Notes under the pieces: model-generated
What the model was told of the DNA's origin: nothing
What the model saw: the letters and a program-made list of their open reading frames with translations, nothing else
The model's database searches: none
Made by a program: the position numbers and the translations under genes
From: a virus
Strand: one strand, 5' to 3'
Length of the DNA: 64,000 bases
IMG/VR virus record: IMGVR_UViG_3300042887_004758
Coordinates: 1-64,000 of that record
Part shown: positions 6,810-14,066 of the stretch, piece by piece
Position numbering within the stretch: position 1 is the stretch's first letter
Layout of the letters: each line of letters opens with the position of its first letter

Positions 6810-6881
6810 CGGTCTATGAGGGTTCCGACCCCTCTACTCCTGCGTGACAGGCAGGTATGATAGCCACTTCACCAATAAACC
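6810..6881 (-). tRNA. tRNA-Asp(GUC) with atypical T-loop
   Basis: Acceptor GGTTTAT/ATAGACC, anticodon arm CCTGC-CTGTCAC-GCAGG (GUC), discriminator G. The T-loop reads GTCGGAA: the conserved U54 and A58 are both G, so the usual reverse-Hoogsteen pair is lost. Confidence 0.88.
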
Positions 6882-6885
6882 TTTG

Positions 6886-6959
6886 TACTCGGTACGGGAT
6901 TCGAACCCGTGATTTCTTCCGTGAAAGGGAAGCGTCCTAAACCACTAGACCAACCGAGC
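6886..6959 (-). tRNA. tRNA-Glu(UUC)
   Basis: Acceptor GCTCGGT/ACCGAGT (first pair G-U), anticodon arm CTTCC-CTTTCAC-GGAAG (UUC), T-loop TTCGAAT, discriminator A. Confidence 0.95.
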
Positions 6960-6977
6960 ATTAATTTAGTTATATAT

Positions 6978-7069
6978 AAGTGTGGGTGAGAATCGAACTC
7001 AGACTCTCCGAATTTCTCCGAAGTTGGGAAACCAACCCGCCTTTGTTTATTTGTGGTCATGCCCACACC
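6978..7069 (-). tRNA. Over-length tRNA-like gene (92 nt), anticodon unresolved
   Basis: Acceptor GGTGTGG/CCACACT and a T-arm around TTCGATT are present, and GGG-TTGGTTT-CCC looks like a D-arm, but about 22 extra nt separate acceptor and D-arm, and no normal anticodon stem with U33 can be drawn. A CGGA-GAAA-TTCG hairpin lies before the T-arm. It sits inside an otherwise normal tRNA array. Confidence 0.45.
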
Positions 7070-7084
7070 TAATATATAACATTG

Positions 7085-7155
7085 TTTCCCCATCAGGACT
7101 CGAACCTAAAACCACGGAACCAAAATCCGTTGTATTACCATTATACTATGGGGAA
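7085..7155 (-). tRNA. tRNA-Gln(UUG)
   Basis: Acceptor TTCCCCA/TGGGGAA, anticodon arm ACGGA-TTTTGGT-TCCGT (UUG), T-loop TTCGAGT, discriminator A. Confidence 0.95.
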
Positions 7156-7159
7156 GTGG

Positions 7160-7230
7160 AGGTCGGAACTGGATTCGAACCAGTGTTGAATCTTTTGCAG
7201 AGATTCACCTAACCACTCGGACATCCGACC
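7160..7230 (-). tRNA. tRNA-Cys(GCA)
   Basis: Acceptor GGTCGGA/TCCGACC, anticodon arm AATCT-CTGCAAA-AGATT (GCA), T-arm ACTGG-TTCGAAT-CCAGT, discriminator U as expected for Cys. Confidence 0.95.
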
Positions 7231-7237
7231 TTATTGG

Positions 7238-7310
7238 CACGTCAGGTAGGACTCGAACCTACAACTTTCGGTTTTGGAGACCGACGCTCTACCAATTGAA
7301 CTACTGACGC
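7238..7310 (-). tRNA. tRNA-Trp(CCA)
   Basis: Acceptor GCGTCAG/CTGACGT (G-U first pair), anticodon arm TCGGT-CTCCAAA-ACCGA (CCA), discriminator G as expected for Trp. Confidence 0.95.
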
Positions 7311-7316
7311 ATTTTG

Positions 7317-7417
7317 AAGTCAGGACAGGATTCGAACCTGCAATGTGGCCTCGTAAAGAGGATCATACCTTTTCGACTTACCGAGCTTGAGCCCGCTTAC
7401 ATATCCACTACCTGACT
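7317..7417 (-). tRNA. Over-length tRNA-like gene (101 nt), anticodon unresolved
   Basis: It shares the acceptor stem AGTCAGG/CCTGACT and nearly the same T-arm (GCAGG-TTCGAAT-CCTGT) with the tRNA-like gene at 2578-2675. The D-arm region is about 28 nt too long. A CCTC-TTTAC-GAGG hairpin could be a weak anticodon arm (loop CTTTACG would give UUA) or a class II variable arm. Undetermined. Confidence 0.5.
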
Positions 7418-7424
7418 ATTTTTG

Positions 7425-7496
7425 AGCAATGGATGGGATTCGAACCCACAACATCCAGTTTGGAAGACTGGAACTCTACCATTGAGCTACCATTGC
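7425..7496 (-). tRNA. tRNA-Gly(UCC)
   Basis: Acceptor GCAATGG/CCATTGC, anticodon arm CCAGT-CTTCCAA-ACTGG (UCC), T-loop TTCGAAT, discriminator U. First gene of the eight-member array. Confidence 0.95.
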
Positions 7497-7513
7497 TTTT
7501 TTTTCCTCATATA

Positions 7514-7534
7514 TCAAAGAACGACACAAATATA
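7514..7534 (-). promoter_or_regulatory. Promoter -7 element and boxA-like leader of tRNA array
   Basis: Minus strand: TATATTTG (7527-7534) followed by CGTTCTTTGA (7514-7523), then tRNA-Gly. No -33 TTTG is seen at the right distance; the position is taken by the hairpin at 7543-7567. Confidence 0.6.
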
Positions 7535-7542
7535 CAACAAAA

Positions 7543-7567
7543 AACCCGAACTTTTGTTGTTCGGGTT
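7543..7567. terminator. Bidirectional terminator-like hairpin
   Basis: Perfect 9-bp stem AACCCGAAC/GTTCGGGTT with a 7-nt loop. A T-rich tract follows on the plus strand and a TTTTTTGTTG tract on the minus strand. It separates the tRNA block from the plus-strand genes that begin at 7749. Confidence 0.7.
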
Positions 7568-7748
7568 ACATTTTTTTTAAAAATATACTTTTTATACCCG
7601 AACAAATGGACATGATGGTTCCTGCTGCCAATCACAGCCGTTAAATCCTTTGATATGTCCTTTTTTGTTGAGCATTGTTTTAATTTCTGATTATAAATAT
7701 ATCATATATTTTGAAAAATTCAAATTTTTTTTTGGGGAATATATTTAT

Positions 7749-8429
7749 ATGAAAAAGATAATCATGTTAAAGGTAAATCAAGAAGAAAAGGAAAGGATAT
7801 TGAAACTTCATTCAATTGAAGAACAAGCAACTCTAGCAGGTCAGACAAGTGTACCTACTGCTTCTAATCAGTCGAATCAATCTTCAGGGAATGCACAAAA
7901 TAATCGTACATTAGAATTTATAGAGGTACTACGTAAATTGACCGCCGCGTTTCATAATCCGGGTACAAATGTAAAAAAGGCACTCGAAGCATTTCAACGT
8001 GCAAATCCGGCAAAATTCGACGATATTATCCGAGAACTTATGAAAGAAACTACCAAAATTGACACATACAATGGATTAACCGCTGCACTCAATGGTGAAT
8101 ACGGTTTTCAAAATCGAAAAGACTTGGTGAATATAAATAAAGTTTTTACTGATAACAATTCTAAATTTAAATTGGATTGGAAAATAGGTACTGGTGGTGA
8201 TGATGTTAAGTCAATAAGACTCATATTGAATCCGAACTATAAAGCACCTCAGACTCAATCTAAACCTCAAACTCAACCTCAAACTCAACCTTCAACAGTA
8301 AAAAAAGCTATTTCAACAGAAGTTCAGAATAAAACAAAGGAAATACAAAAGGTTTTAAGTTTGACACAAACAGGTACGATGGATCAAGCAACCATAAATA
8401 AAGCTTACGAAATGATAAGTAAATTATAA
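7749..8429 (+). CDS. Peptidoglycan-binding-like protein with propeptide-like N-terminus
   Basis: The first 25 residues form a charged helix ending LHSIEE before QATL, matching the [LI]-x-E cleavage pattern expected for the gp21-type head protease and shared with several other proteins here. The middle (about residues 35-150) is an unrecognised globular domain, then a Gln/Pro/Thr-rich linker (about 162-180) and a C-terminal segment, KEIQKVLSLTQTGTMDQATI, typical of peptidoglycan-binding domain 1. No signal peptide. ATG 7749 directly abuts a TATTTAT motif, so the ATG at 7764 is an alternative start. Co-directional with a second such protein 5 nt downstream. Confidence 0.75.
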   Translation: MKKIIMLKVNQEEKERILKLHSIEEQATLAGQTSVPTASNQSNQSSGNAQNNRTLEFIEVLRKLTAAFHNPGTNVKKALEAFQRANPAKFDDIIRELMKETTKIDTYNGLTAALNGEYGFQNRKDLVNINKVFTDNNSKFKLDWKIGTGGDDVKSIRLILNPNYKAPQTQSKPQTQPQTQPSTVKKAISTEVQNKTKEIQKVLSLTQTGTMDQATINKAYEMISKL

Positions 8430-8434
8430 TTACT

Positions 8435-8887
8435 ATGAAAAAATTCATACTGACAGAAAGTGAAAAAAAACATATAAAAAATTTATATGGTTTGAATGAA
8501 CAAGCACAAACAACGACTCCACCAACAAACTATACAATTAAACAATTACAAGATTTGGTAATAAGTAAAGGGGTTAAAATTGTTCCAGATAATAGATATG
8601 GTCCCAAAACAGCAGGCGCGATATTGCAGTTGTTGAATTCTAAACCTACGACACAAACTCAATCTCAACCTCAACCTCAATCTCAACCTCAACCTCAACC
8701 CATCAAAATTGACCCCACCCAAACCCGTACCCCTCTCAATATTAATCTTCAATCTCAACCTGAAGTTAAACCTCAACCTCAAACTCAACAAGAGACAACA
8801 CCACCTGTATCGGCACCCGAAAAAATAAAACCTAAAGGGCCAAATAAAATACCGACAAATCCTCCAAAACCTCAACTTCGAAGATAA
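8435..8887 (+). CDS. Peptidoglycan-binding domain protein with propeptide-like N-terminus
   Basis: The N-terminal 22 residues (FILTESEKKHIKNLYGLNE, then QAQ) repeat the charged-helix plus L-x-E/Q pattern. Residues about 33-68 match the peptidoglycan-binding fold (IKQLQDLVISKG, then YGPKTAGAI). The C-terminal half is a low-complexity Pro/Gln/Thr linker encoded by CAACCT repeats, ending in a basic tail. Probably a virion-associated or packaged wall-binding protein; no catalytic domain is visible. It is immediately downstream of a similar gene and ends at a strong terminator. Confidence 0.75.
   Translation: MKKFILTESEKKHIKNLYGLNEQAQTTTPPTNYTIKQLQDLVISKGVKIVPDNRYGPKTAGAILQLLNSKPTTQTQSQPQPQSQPQPQPIKIDPTQTRTPLNINLQSQPEVKPQPQTQQETTPPVSAPEKIKPKGPNKIPTNPPKPQLRR
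8640..8790 (+). repeat. CAACCT/CAATCT low-complexity coding repeat
   Basis: Tandem hexanucleotide-like repeats CAACCTCAATCT encode alternating Pro-Gln and Ser-Gln in the linker of the preceding protein. Such tracts are prone to slippage and create a spurious Arg/Leu-rich antisense ORF. Confidence 0.85.
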
Positions 8888-8910
8888 ATAATATTACATA
8901 CAGTGATAAA

Positions 8911-8940
8911 AAAAAATAGGTCATACGACCTATTTTTTTT
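8911..8940. terminator. Bidirectional intrinsic terminator
   Basis: Stem AAAAATAGGTC/GACCTATTTTT with a short loop, flanked by A-run and T-run, between convergent genes. Confidence 0.85.
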
Positions 8941-8962
8941 TGTTATAATTAAATAATTGGAG

Positions 8963-9457
8963 TTAATATGAGAAACTTGTCATAAACTCATTATACATCT
9001 TTTCCGCTTCAACGGTAAAGATCCCACAGAAAGTTTTGGGTACTTCAACCTTTTTTACAAATTTCATATTTGCTTCTTCAGGAGTTCTATTCCCCTTCCT
9101 TGAATTACATTTCTTGCAACAAGTCACAAGGTTTGCCCAAGTATTTCCTCCTCCCCTTGATTTTGGAATTACGTGATCGATGGATAGGTCATTTTTGGTT
9201 CCACAATAAACACATTCATGATTATCTCTTTTGTATATCTTGTGTCTTGAGATACGTGATTTCACGGGTCTAAAACTTACATAATGCAAAAGACGAATGA
9301 TCAATGGTCTGATAAAATTTCCGATCGAAGTTGCGATGGGTTTTTCACCTCCTTTCAAAATTTCAGCTTTTCCTTTATGTACCAAGACGAATCCCCTCGT
9401 TAAAGTTGTTGTATTGATGGGTGTATAATCTGCGTTTAAAACCAAAACAGCTTCCAT
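8963..9457 (-). CDS. HNH endonuclease
   Basis: A full HNH/McrA-like core is present: CVYCGTKNDLSIDHVIPKS (about residues 82-100; first Cys pair and catalytic DH), then GNTWANLVTCCKKCNSRKG (about 104-122; Asn and second Cys pair). The N-terminal 60 residues (VLNADYTPIN...) are typical of the bacterial HNH_5-type family that begins with this segment. Zinc-dependent nicking or cutting of DNA is expected; it could be a homing nuclease or be involved in packaging. Monocistronic on the minus strand. Confidence 0.92.
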   Translation of the reverse strand: MEAVLVLNADYTPINTTTLTRGFVLVHKGKAEILKGGEKPIATSIGNFIRPLIIRLLHYVSFRPVKSRISRHKIYKRDNHECVYCGTKNDLSIDHVIPKSRGGGNTWANLVTCCKKCNSRKGNRTPEEANMKFVKKVEVPKTFCGIFTVEAEKMYNEFMTSFSY

Positions 9458-9510
9458 AATTAAAATTTTAAATGAATTATAGTTTATTTTAATTTTATAA
9501 TCAAAAAAAA

Positions 9511-9532
9511 CCCTCCACTTTTTGGTGGAGGG
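9511..9532 (-). terminator. Intrinsic terminator
   Basis: Stem CCCTCCAC/GTGGAGGG, loop of six, followed on the minus strand by eight T, directly after the 77-aa membrane gene. Confidence 0.85.
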
Positions 9533-9542
9533 ATTCAGGTAT

Positions 9543-9776
9543 TCAACCGTTTTGTTCTTCCTTATTCGGCAGTTGGAACCGTTCTTTGTTTTTCAGGAAA
9601 CCAAAGACGACCAACACGAAACCGACAAGTACTTCAACTGCTTGTACTGTTCCGTCCAAGTTCTCTGTTAGATAATCAACCAAAGGAACATAACTGTTCA
9701 ATCCAAAGAATACCAATAAGGTACCGATAGCTGTGAGAGCGTGTCTTACAACTGATTTAAATTTTTCTGTGTTCAT
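9543..9776 (-). CDS. Holin-like two-TM protein, 77 aa
   Basis: Two hydrophobic helices (about residues 13-31 and 44-61) separated by a short loop, with a charged C-terminus (KNKERFQLPNKEEQNG). Size and topology match class II holins, and it lies among peptidoglycan-active genes, so a holin role is plausible; nothing more specific can be seen. An [AG]TATTTAT motif (9798-9805) lies 22 nt upstream of the ATG, consistent with late expression. Confidence 0.7.
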   Translation of the reverse strand: MNTEKFKSVVRHALTAIGTLLVFFGLNSYVPLVDYLTENLDGTVQAVEVLVGFVLVVFGFLKNKERFQLPNKEEQNG

Positions 9777-9805
9777 GGGCGTTATTGTTTTATATCAATA
9801 AATAT

Positions 9806-9961
9806 TCATGAACTTCTGAAATTCTTAATTAAGTTATCGATTAATATAATCCCTCCGAGAATAAACAAACCTCCGGGAAGAAAAAAAACCATCAAAGTTA
9901 ACGTTTTGATAAACCAATTCTGTGATTTATAATTCTCAAGGTATTTATAAAAAGTATTCAT
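9806..9961 (-). CDS. Small membrane protein, 51 aa
   Basis: A short ORF reading MNTFYKYLENYKSQNWF then a hydrophobic stretch with two Gly-rich turns (about residues 19-42, including FFLPGGLFILGGIIL) and a charged end. One hairpin-like or single membrane span. It is encoded just upstream of the holin-like gene on the same strand and could be its partner (antiholin or spanin-like), which is inference from position. Family unknown. Confidence 0.55.
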   Translation of the reverse strand: MNTFYKYLENYKSQNWFIKTLTLMVFFLPGGLFILGGIILIDNLIKNFRSS

Positions 9962-9968
9962 TTTATCT

Positions 9969-10406
9969 ATGAAATTTTATCTGAACGAAAAACCATCGGT
10001 TGAATTTGACAAAAAATATGGAACAAATGTTTCATATGAATATGATTTTCATCCGTATAATGATCAATATCTTTGGAATGTTTTTATTAACTGTTTGGAT
10101 GAGGATGATGAGGATGCTTGTGAAGAAATGGATGAATTATTACCTTTTATTTTAAGTAAGTTTCCCGATGAAGGATTTGAATCTATTTTTGGAAGTGAAC
10201 CGATGACCGTTGTCTTTGGGATGCTGAGCGGGTATCATCCAAAAGATATAATTCAATACGTTTCAGGTATAACTTATAAGAATAATATTGAAGCCAAAGA
10301 ATTTGAAGAAAATATGAGGGAACACGTAGATCCGGATTTTAATTTCAACGGATGGGTTCCCTCATATTATACTCTGAAAAAACTCAACAAGTTCTTCAAC
10401 TTTTAA
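9969..10406 (+). CDS. Hypothetical acidic protein, 145 aa
   Basis: Not recognised. Acidic, with a Glu/Asp cluster at about residues 47-57, and no signal or membrane segment. It is transcribed divergently from the 51-aa membrane gene and overlaps the 3' end of the zinc-finger gene on the other strand by 4 nt. Function unknown. Confidence 0.7.
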   Translation: MKFYLNEKPSVEFDKKYGTNVSYEYDFHPYNDQYLWNVFINCLDEDDEDACEEMDELLPFILSKFPDEGFESIFGSEPMTVVFGMLSGYHPKDIIQYVSGITYKNNIEAKEFEENMREHVDPDFNFNGWVPSYYTLKKLNKFFNF

Positions 10407-10825
10407 ACAAGGACATTGACAAGCATCGATGCGTCCCCTTCCCATTTGTCAATCTGACTCTTTGGGATTTTGATTTCAAATTCACCAAGAGATTCGATCT
10501 TGTTTTCAATTTCTTGACGGAACGATTCAACTTGATTCTGTGTGGTTGGGAACTTTACTCCCAAGTGTTTGGAACATACGGGTCCGATGCTGGTGAGTTG
10601 TGACATCGGAGTTTTAAGAGTTGCTCCGCAACAACGGCAAACCTTCCCATTTTCTTTGGTGAGCTTGATCACCAAGTTGATGTTCGTCTTATCAAGGTCA
10701 ACCAAACCTACCACGTCCACAACTCGGGGAAAAAAGGTCAATCCATATTTTTCTTTGATCTGCATTCCGAACTTGCGGTTCATTTTGATCGTGTTGCCAA
10801 CACCCAAGTTGAATACCTTTTTCAT
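10403..10825 (-). CDS. Zinc-binding protein (DUF6011-like motif)
   Basis: A compact zinc motif CRCCGATLKTPMSQLTSIGP (about residues 63-82) then VCSKHLG matches the 'CxxCG-L...GxGPxC' ribbon common in phage and mobile-element proteins. The flanks are alpha/beta and the C-terminus is helical. The start is placed at MKKVFN (10825), because the promoter TTTG-N20-TATATTTG lies directly upstream and its transcript would begin near there; a start eight codons further up is less likely. Probable nucleic-acid or protein-binding role. Confidence 0.78.
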   Translation of the reverse strand: MKKVFNLGVGNTIKMNRKFGMQIKEKYGLTFFPRVVDVVGLVDLDKTNINLVIKLTKENGKVCRCCGATLKTPMSQLTSIGPVCSKHLGVKFPTTQNQVESFRQEIENKIESLGEFEIKIPKSQIDKWEGDASMLVNVLV

Positions 10826-10846
10826 GTCGTTTGTTTTTTCAGAACA

Positions 10847-10878
10847 CAAATATATGAATTGTTTTTCAAAAAAACAAA
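10847..10878 (-). promoter_or_regulatory. Bacteroidetes-type promoter
   Basis: TTTG (10875-10878), 20 nt, TATATTTG (10847-10854) on the minus strand before the zinc-motif gene. Confidence 0.8.
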
Positions 10879-10927
10879 TTTTTTCAGTCCGATCGATATT
10901 TATATAATAAAAATTTCCTGATTAGAT

Positions 10928-11824
10928 ATGAAAAATAAAAAAATTATTTCTGAAATTGATAGGATTAAAGAAATTATGAATCTTATTGTTGAAGCCGAGG
11001 TTGTAACAAATTACGATAAAGATTGGGATTATAAAAAAGATGGAAACATGTTCTATGCGAAGAAAAAAAATGAATCCAATTGGAAACGATTGAGTGGTAA
11101 TGCATTGAATTCGGTAAAACGACTTGTTTTTAAGATTAAAGATCAGAGTGGAAAATCTACAGATAGTGATCAGGACTCAAAAAATAAGGGTATAAAGGTT
11201 GGTAATATTGCACCCGAACAAAGAAGTCAAATAAATTTCAACAACCTGAGTACAACAAGTAGTACTTCGAACATTTGTAAAACTGATTCAACGAATTGTG
11301 CACAATTTGTTAATGATATCAGACCCGATTTGGAATATGTTGGTGACGCTTGGCTCGCTTATCAGAACGAAAACCTGGGTAAACGAATCCATAATTCATT
11401 CAATGATCTTACAACTGATGAACAAAAAAAAATTAAGGATTTGTGGTTGAAAATTTACAAGTCAGGCGGAGATTATGATAATTACAATACTGAAGTGAAA
11501 AATGTAGTGAGTCAATTAGTTCCCGGCACAGGCAAAGTGACAGATTTAAAACTTAATGATGTGGTCGGGATTTTTTATCCACCATCAACACATCATGGAG
11601 AAGCATTTTATGAAGGTGGAAAAAAATGGTTCAAAGACAATGAAAAAGGGGAAAAGATAATTGGAAAAACTCTTGGAACAGGTCTTGGTTGGGGTATGAA
11701 TACTCACATAGGTACAGTTTCGGTAGTGAAAGATGGTGTCCCTTTGGTCTTCCATAATGTCAAAGGAAATGTAAAAAGTGAACCGGCTTCCAATCTCAGA
11801 ATAGCATGGATCAGAAGAAAATAA
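10928..11824 (+). CDS. NlpC/P60-like peptidase with propeptide-like N-terminus
   Basis: Residues 1-22 end in IISEIDRIKEIMNLIVE before AEVV, the strongest example of the shared [LI]-x-E tag. The C-terminal half has the arrangement of a papain-like wall peptidase: Cys in STNCAQFVNDI (about residue 125), His in NTHIGTVSVV (about 257) and a polar third position in VFHNVKG. Such enzymes cut peptide cross-bridges of peptidoglycan. There is no signal peptide, so delivery as virion cargo or through a holin is needed. The 3' end overlaps the next gene by 19 nt, suggesting translational coupling. Confidence 0.75.
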   Translation: MKNKKIISEIDRIKEIMNLIVEAEVVTNYDKDWDYKKDGNMFYAKKKNESNWKRLSGNALNSVKRLVFKIKDQSGKSTDSDQDSKNKGIKVGNIAPEQRSQINFNNLSTTSSTSNICKTDSTNCAQFVNDIRPDLEYVGDAWLAYQNENLGKRIHNSFNDLTTDEQKKIKDLWLKIYKSGGDYDNYNTEVKNVVSQLVPGTGKVTDLKLNDVVGIFYPPSTHHGEAFYEGGKKWFKDNEKGEKIIGKTLGTGLGWGMNTHIGTVSVVKDGVPLVFHNVKGNVKSEPASNLRIAWIRRK

Positions 11825-12573
11825 TTAGTATCAGAGAAGAAGTTCAAAGGATTAATGAGTTAATTTTTATCACAGAACAAGGTTCTGTTGATAGATTTGT
11901 AGATAATCAATCCAAAACTCTATTAGAACCATTTTTCAAGCAATTTAATGAACTAAAAAAACAGTACCCCTGTGTGCCCTCTAATTTTGTTATACCCTTA
12001 TCAAATTTAATTAATAAAGGATATGATAAAAATTATTTAAAATATGCTTTATCTATAATAGGTAGAGAAAGTTCTTTCGAATCAGGTACAAGGTATAATA
12101 CATACGGTCAGGCAAAAAACATTTTATCGACATTTGGTGTCGACACTTCAAGCGGACCTGCACAAATGAAACCTTCAACAGCGAAAGAACTTGGGTTTAC
12201 TCAACAAGATATTCTAAACAGAGAAAAGGCTTTGTTGGCGGTATATAAATATATCCAAAAATACATACAGGAATCTTCAAAAATGGGATTCCAAAACAAA
12301 CCATCAAACGTAAAAAATGGTTCAGGTAATGCTCAGATTGATATTACCATAGCTTCATATAATAAAGGTGTTCGTGACACAATAGTAAAATGGTGTGAAT
12401 CAAAATTACCCGAAAGAAAAAAACAAGGATTAAAAGATCCTTGTTTTGGTACGAATGGAGATAAGAGTAAACCAATAATGAATTATGTTCCGAATTATGT
12501 TGATGGAAACGCATCAACTCACGGATATATACAAGAAGTCGTACTCAATTACAAAAAATTTAGTTGTTTTTAG
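11806..12573 (+). CDS. SLT-like lytic transglycosylase with propeptide-like N-terminus
   Basis: Lysozyme-like fold motifs are in order: catalytic Glu in GRESSFESG (about residue 89), SSGPAQMKPSTAKELG (about 121-136) and ASYNKGV (about 187), as in soluble lytic transglycosylases that cleave the MurNAc-GlcNAc bond. The first 24 residues (IISIREEVQRINELIFITE then QGS) again match the propeptide pattern. No signal peptide. It overlaps the NlpC/P60-like gene, so two different wall hydrolases are made from one transcript. The 3' end abuts the convergent glycosidase gene. Confidence 0.82.
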   Translation: MDQKKIISIREEVQRINELIFITEQGSVDRFVDNQSKTLLEPFFKQFNELKKQYPCVPSNFVIPLSNLINKGYDKNYLKYALSIIGRESSFESGTRYNTYGQAKNILSTFGVDTSSGPAQMKPSTAKELGFTQQDILNREKALLAVYKYIQKYIQESSKMGFQNKPSNVKNGSGNAQIDITIASYNKGVRDTIVKWCESKLPERKKQGLKDPCFGTNGDKSKPIMNYVPNYVDGNASTHGYIQEVVLNYKKFSCF

Positions 12574-13292
12574 TCAATGGTGAGGTAAGTTGTTGGTTCA
12601 CCCAATGATAATAACTTGGAAATAATTTTTGGTGAAGAGTCGAACCCCACCGAAAATTCACCATTATCGAAGTAGTAATCAACAGAACTTCCACCATCAT
12701 AGAGAATTGCATTTTTCAAATTGAATTTGTTTGCTTCCTCAATAATTTCAGCGATAGTAACTAAACCATTAAATTTAGACGCGATAATTACAATATCTCC
12801 ATTATTATTTTGACCAACAATATTTCTGTACGTCCTTTCTTTGGCATGGTTCATACGAGTTAATCTTTTATTCACCCTACCGTTTTTGATCCCAATTAGA
12901 ATGGATTGAGAGGCAAAAGTTACATTTTTTGGACAGCTAGGTGACACATGACTTTTTCCATTTTTTACGTAAAAATATCCACCTCGATCAACTCTACTTG
13001 ACTTTCTTTTTTTGTTGATTACAACCAATCCGATGGGATTTTCGTTGGGATCAAAAAAATTTGTGTTCATATAGAATGTAGAATTACCTCTTTTATTTTC
13101 GGAGACTTCGAAGTCAGTATTCTTGTCAAAAATGAACACATTCATTTGGTTGTTTTCCAAAATCTTCACGGACTCGTTTTCATACTGTACTCTATAATCT
13201 TGAAATGCGGAAGTAATTCCGTTATTCATGAAAAAATTACATGAAGACAACAATATACTCATGCTCAAGAGAACTAAAAGGATATTTTTCAT
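12570..13292 (-). CDS. Lipoprotein phosphodiester glycosidase (NAGPA-like)
   Basis: A lipoprotein signal is clear: hydrophobic segment then LLSSC at residues 15-19. The body matches the phosphodiester glycosidase family: YMNTNFFDPNENPIGLVV (about 73-90), GGYFYVKNG, and ILYDGGSSVDYYF (about 201-213). Relatives remove sugar from phosphodiesters (GlcNAc-phosphomannose) or act on exopolymers. Predicted location is the inner or outer membrane, facing the periplasm. The -7 element TAAATTTG lies 5 nt upstream of the ATG. A role in superinfection exclusion or envelope polymer processing is inference. Confidence 0.82.
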   Translation of the reverse strand: MKNILLVLLSMSILLSSCNFFMNNGITSAFQDYRVQYENESVKILENNQMNVFIFDKNTDFEVSENKRGNSTFYMNTNFFDPNENPIGLVVINKKRKSSRVDRGGYFYVKNGKSHVSPSCPKNVTFASQSILIGIKNGRVNKRLTRMNHAKERTYRNIVGQNNNGDIVIIASKFNGLVTIAEIIEEANKFNLKNAILYDGGSSVDYYFDNGEFSVGFDSSPKIISKLLSLGEPTTYLTID

Positions 13293-13296
13293 GATT

Positions 13297-13304
13297 CAAA
13301 TTTA
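13297..13304 (-). promoter_or_regulatory. Promoter -7 element TAAATTTG
   Basis: Match to TAnnTTTG 5 nt before the lipoprotein start codon; no TTTG is found 19-21 nt further upstream. A TATTTAT motif also occurs higher up (about 13357). Confidence 0.5.
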
Positions 13305-13404
13305 CAAAATTTAGATGAAAAAAAAAAATTAATTCGTAACTTTATTCGAGGTCTAATAAATATATATCATATCGACTAAGATTACTGAGTGTTCAAAATA
13401 CATT

Positions 13405-13995
13405 TTATCTTCTAACATTTACAGTGGAGTAAAACCTTCTTTGTTCTTTGTCGTAAAGGGTGGATATTGAAATACGATTAAATTTTGGATCTGTAAGAAT
13501 TTTCCAATGAGAAGGACTGTCTCGATATTGAGTTAAAAACATACTTTCCTCGGTTTCATCGAATCGATAATTGAAAGCCACACATTCTCCAACACCGTTA
13601 TATCCGACATATTCGATTCTTTCGGATAAGGTATACTTACCTTCACTATGTGAAATTTTCCTGTTTTGTAGTTGCCATAAGTTGTGAGGATGACTTAAGA
13701 TAAGATACATAGAAGAATCATAGGATAATGAATTCAAATTCATTTCTCTTCTTACCTTATTCAGATGGTTATAAAAATTTAAACTCATTTGATGACATAG
13801 TGAATCGATATTTGTCTCATCAGGATCTAAGTTACGGGTGTTTGAGATGATGTGAGGGTGTTCTTCACAAGAAACAATAATCGTGTCTTTTCCTACTATT
13901 TCAAAACAGGTATAGAACTTTGGTGACATACCTGTGATCTGAGATTTCATCGATATAGAGAATAACAAAAGAGGGATGAGGATCCAAAATTTCAT
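13405..13995 (-). CDS. Secreted CAP/SCP-like protein
   Basis: Signal peptide MKFWILIPLLLFSISMKSQ fixes the start at this internal Met; an in-frame Met 16 codons earlier would put a hydrophobic, Lys-rich stretch before it. The mature part carries CAP-superfamily features: HLNKVRREMNLNSLSYDSSM (helix with 'VR...L.yd'), HSEGKYTLSERI, GECVAF in place of the GEN motif, and SPSHWKILTDPKF. Bacterial CAP proteins are extracellular with mostly unknown roles. Predicted periplasmic. A phage-secreted CAP protein is unusual. Confidence 0.75.
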   Translation of the reverse strand: MKFWILIPLLLFSISMKSQITGMSPKFYTCFEIVGKDTIIVSCEEHPHIISNTRNLDPDETNIDSLCHQMSLNFYNHLNKVRREMNLNSLSYDSSMYLILSHPHNLWQLQNRKISHSEGKYTLSERIEYVGYNGVGECVAFNYRFDETEESMFLTQYRDSPSHWKILTDPKFNRISISTLYDKEQRRFYSTVNVRR

Positions 13996-14066
13996 GTATT
14001 TCAACGTTTTTAGAAAGATAAAAATATTTAAATTCTTATACAACTATTTATTAAGAAAAAATTAGT

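Noticed and set aside
6869-7212. ORFs of 74 and 76 aa in the tRNA array
   Set aside because: Both are read through tRNA-Glu, -Gln, -Cys and the over-length tRNA-like gene; artefacts.
8546-8875. Arg/Leu-rich 109-aa antisense ORF
   Set aside because: Mirror of the CAACCT low-complexity repeat in the sense gene.
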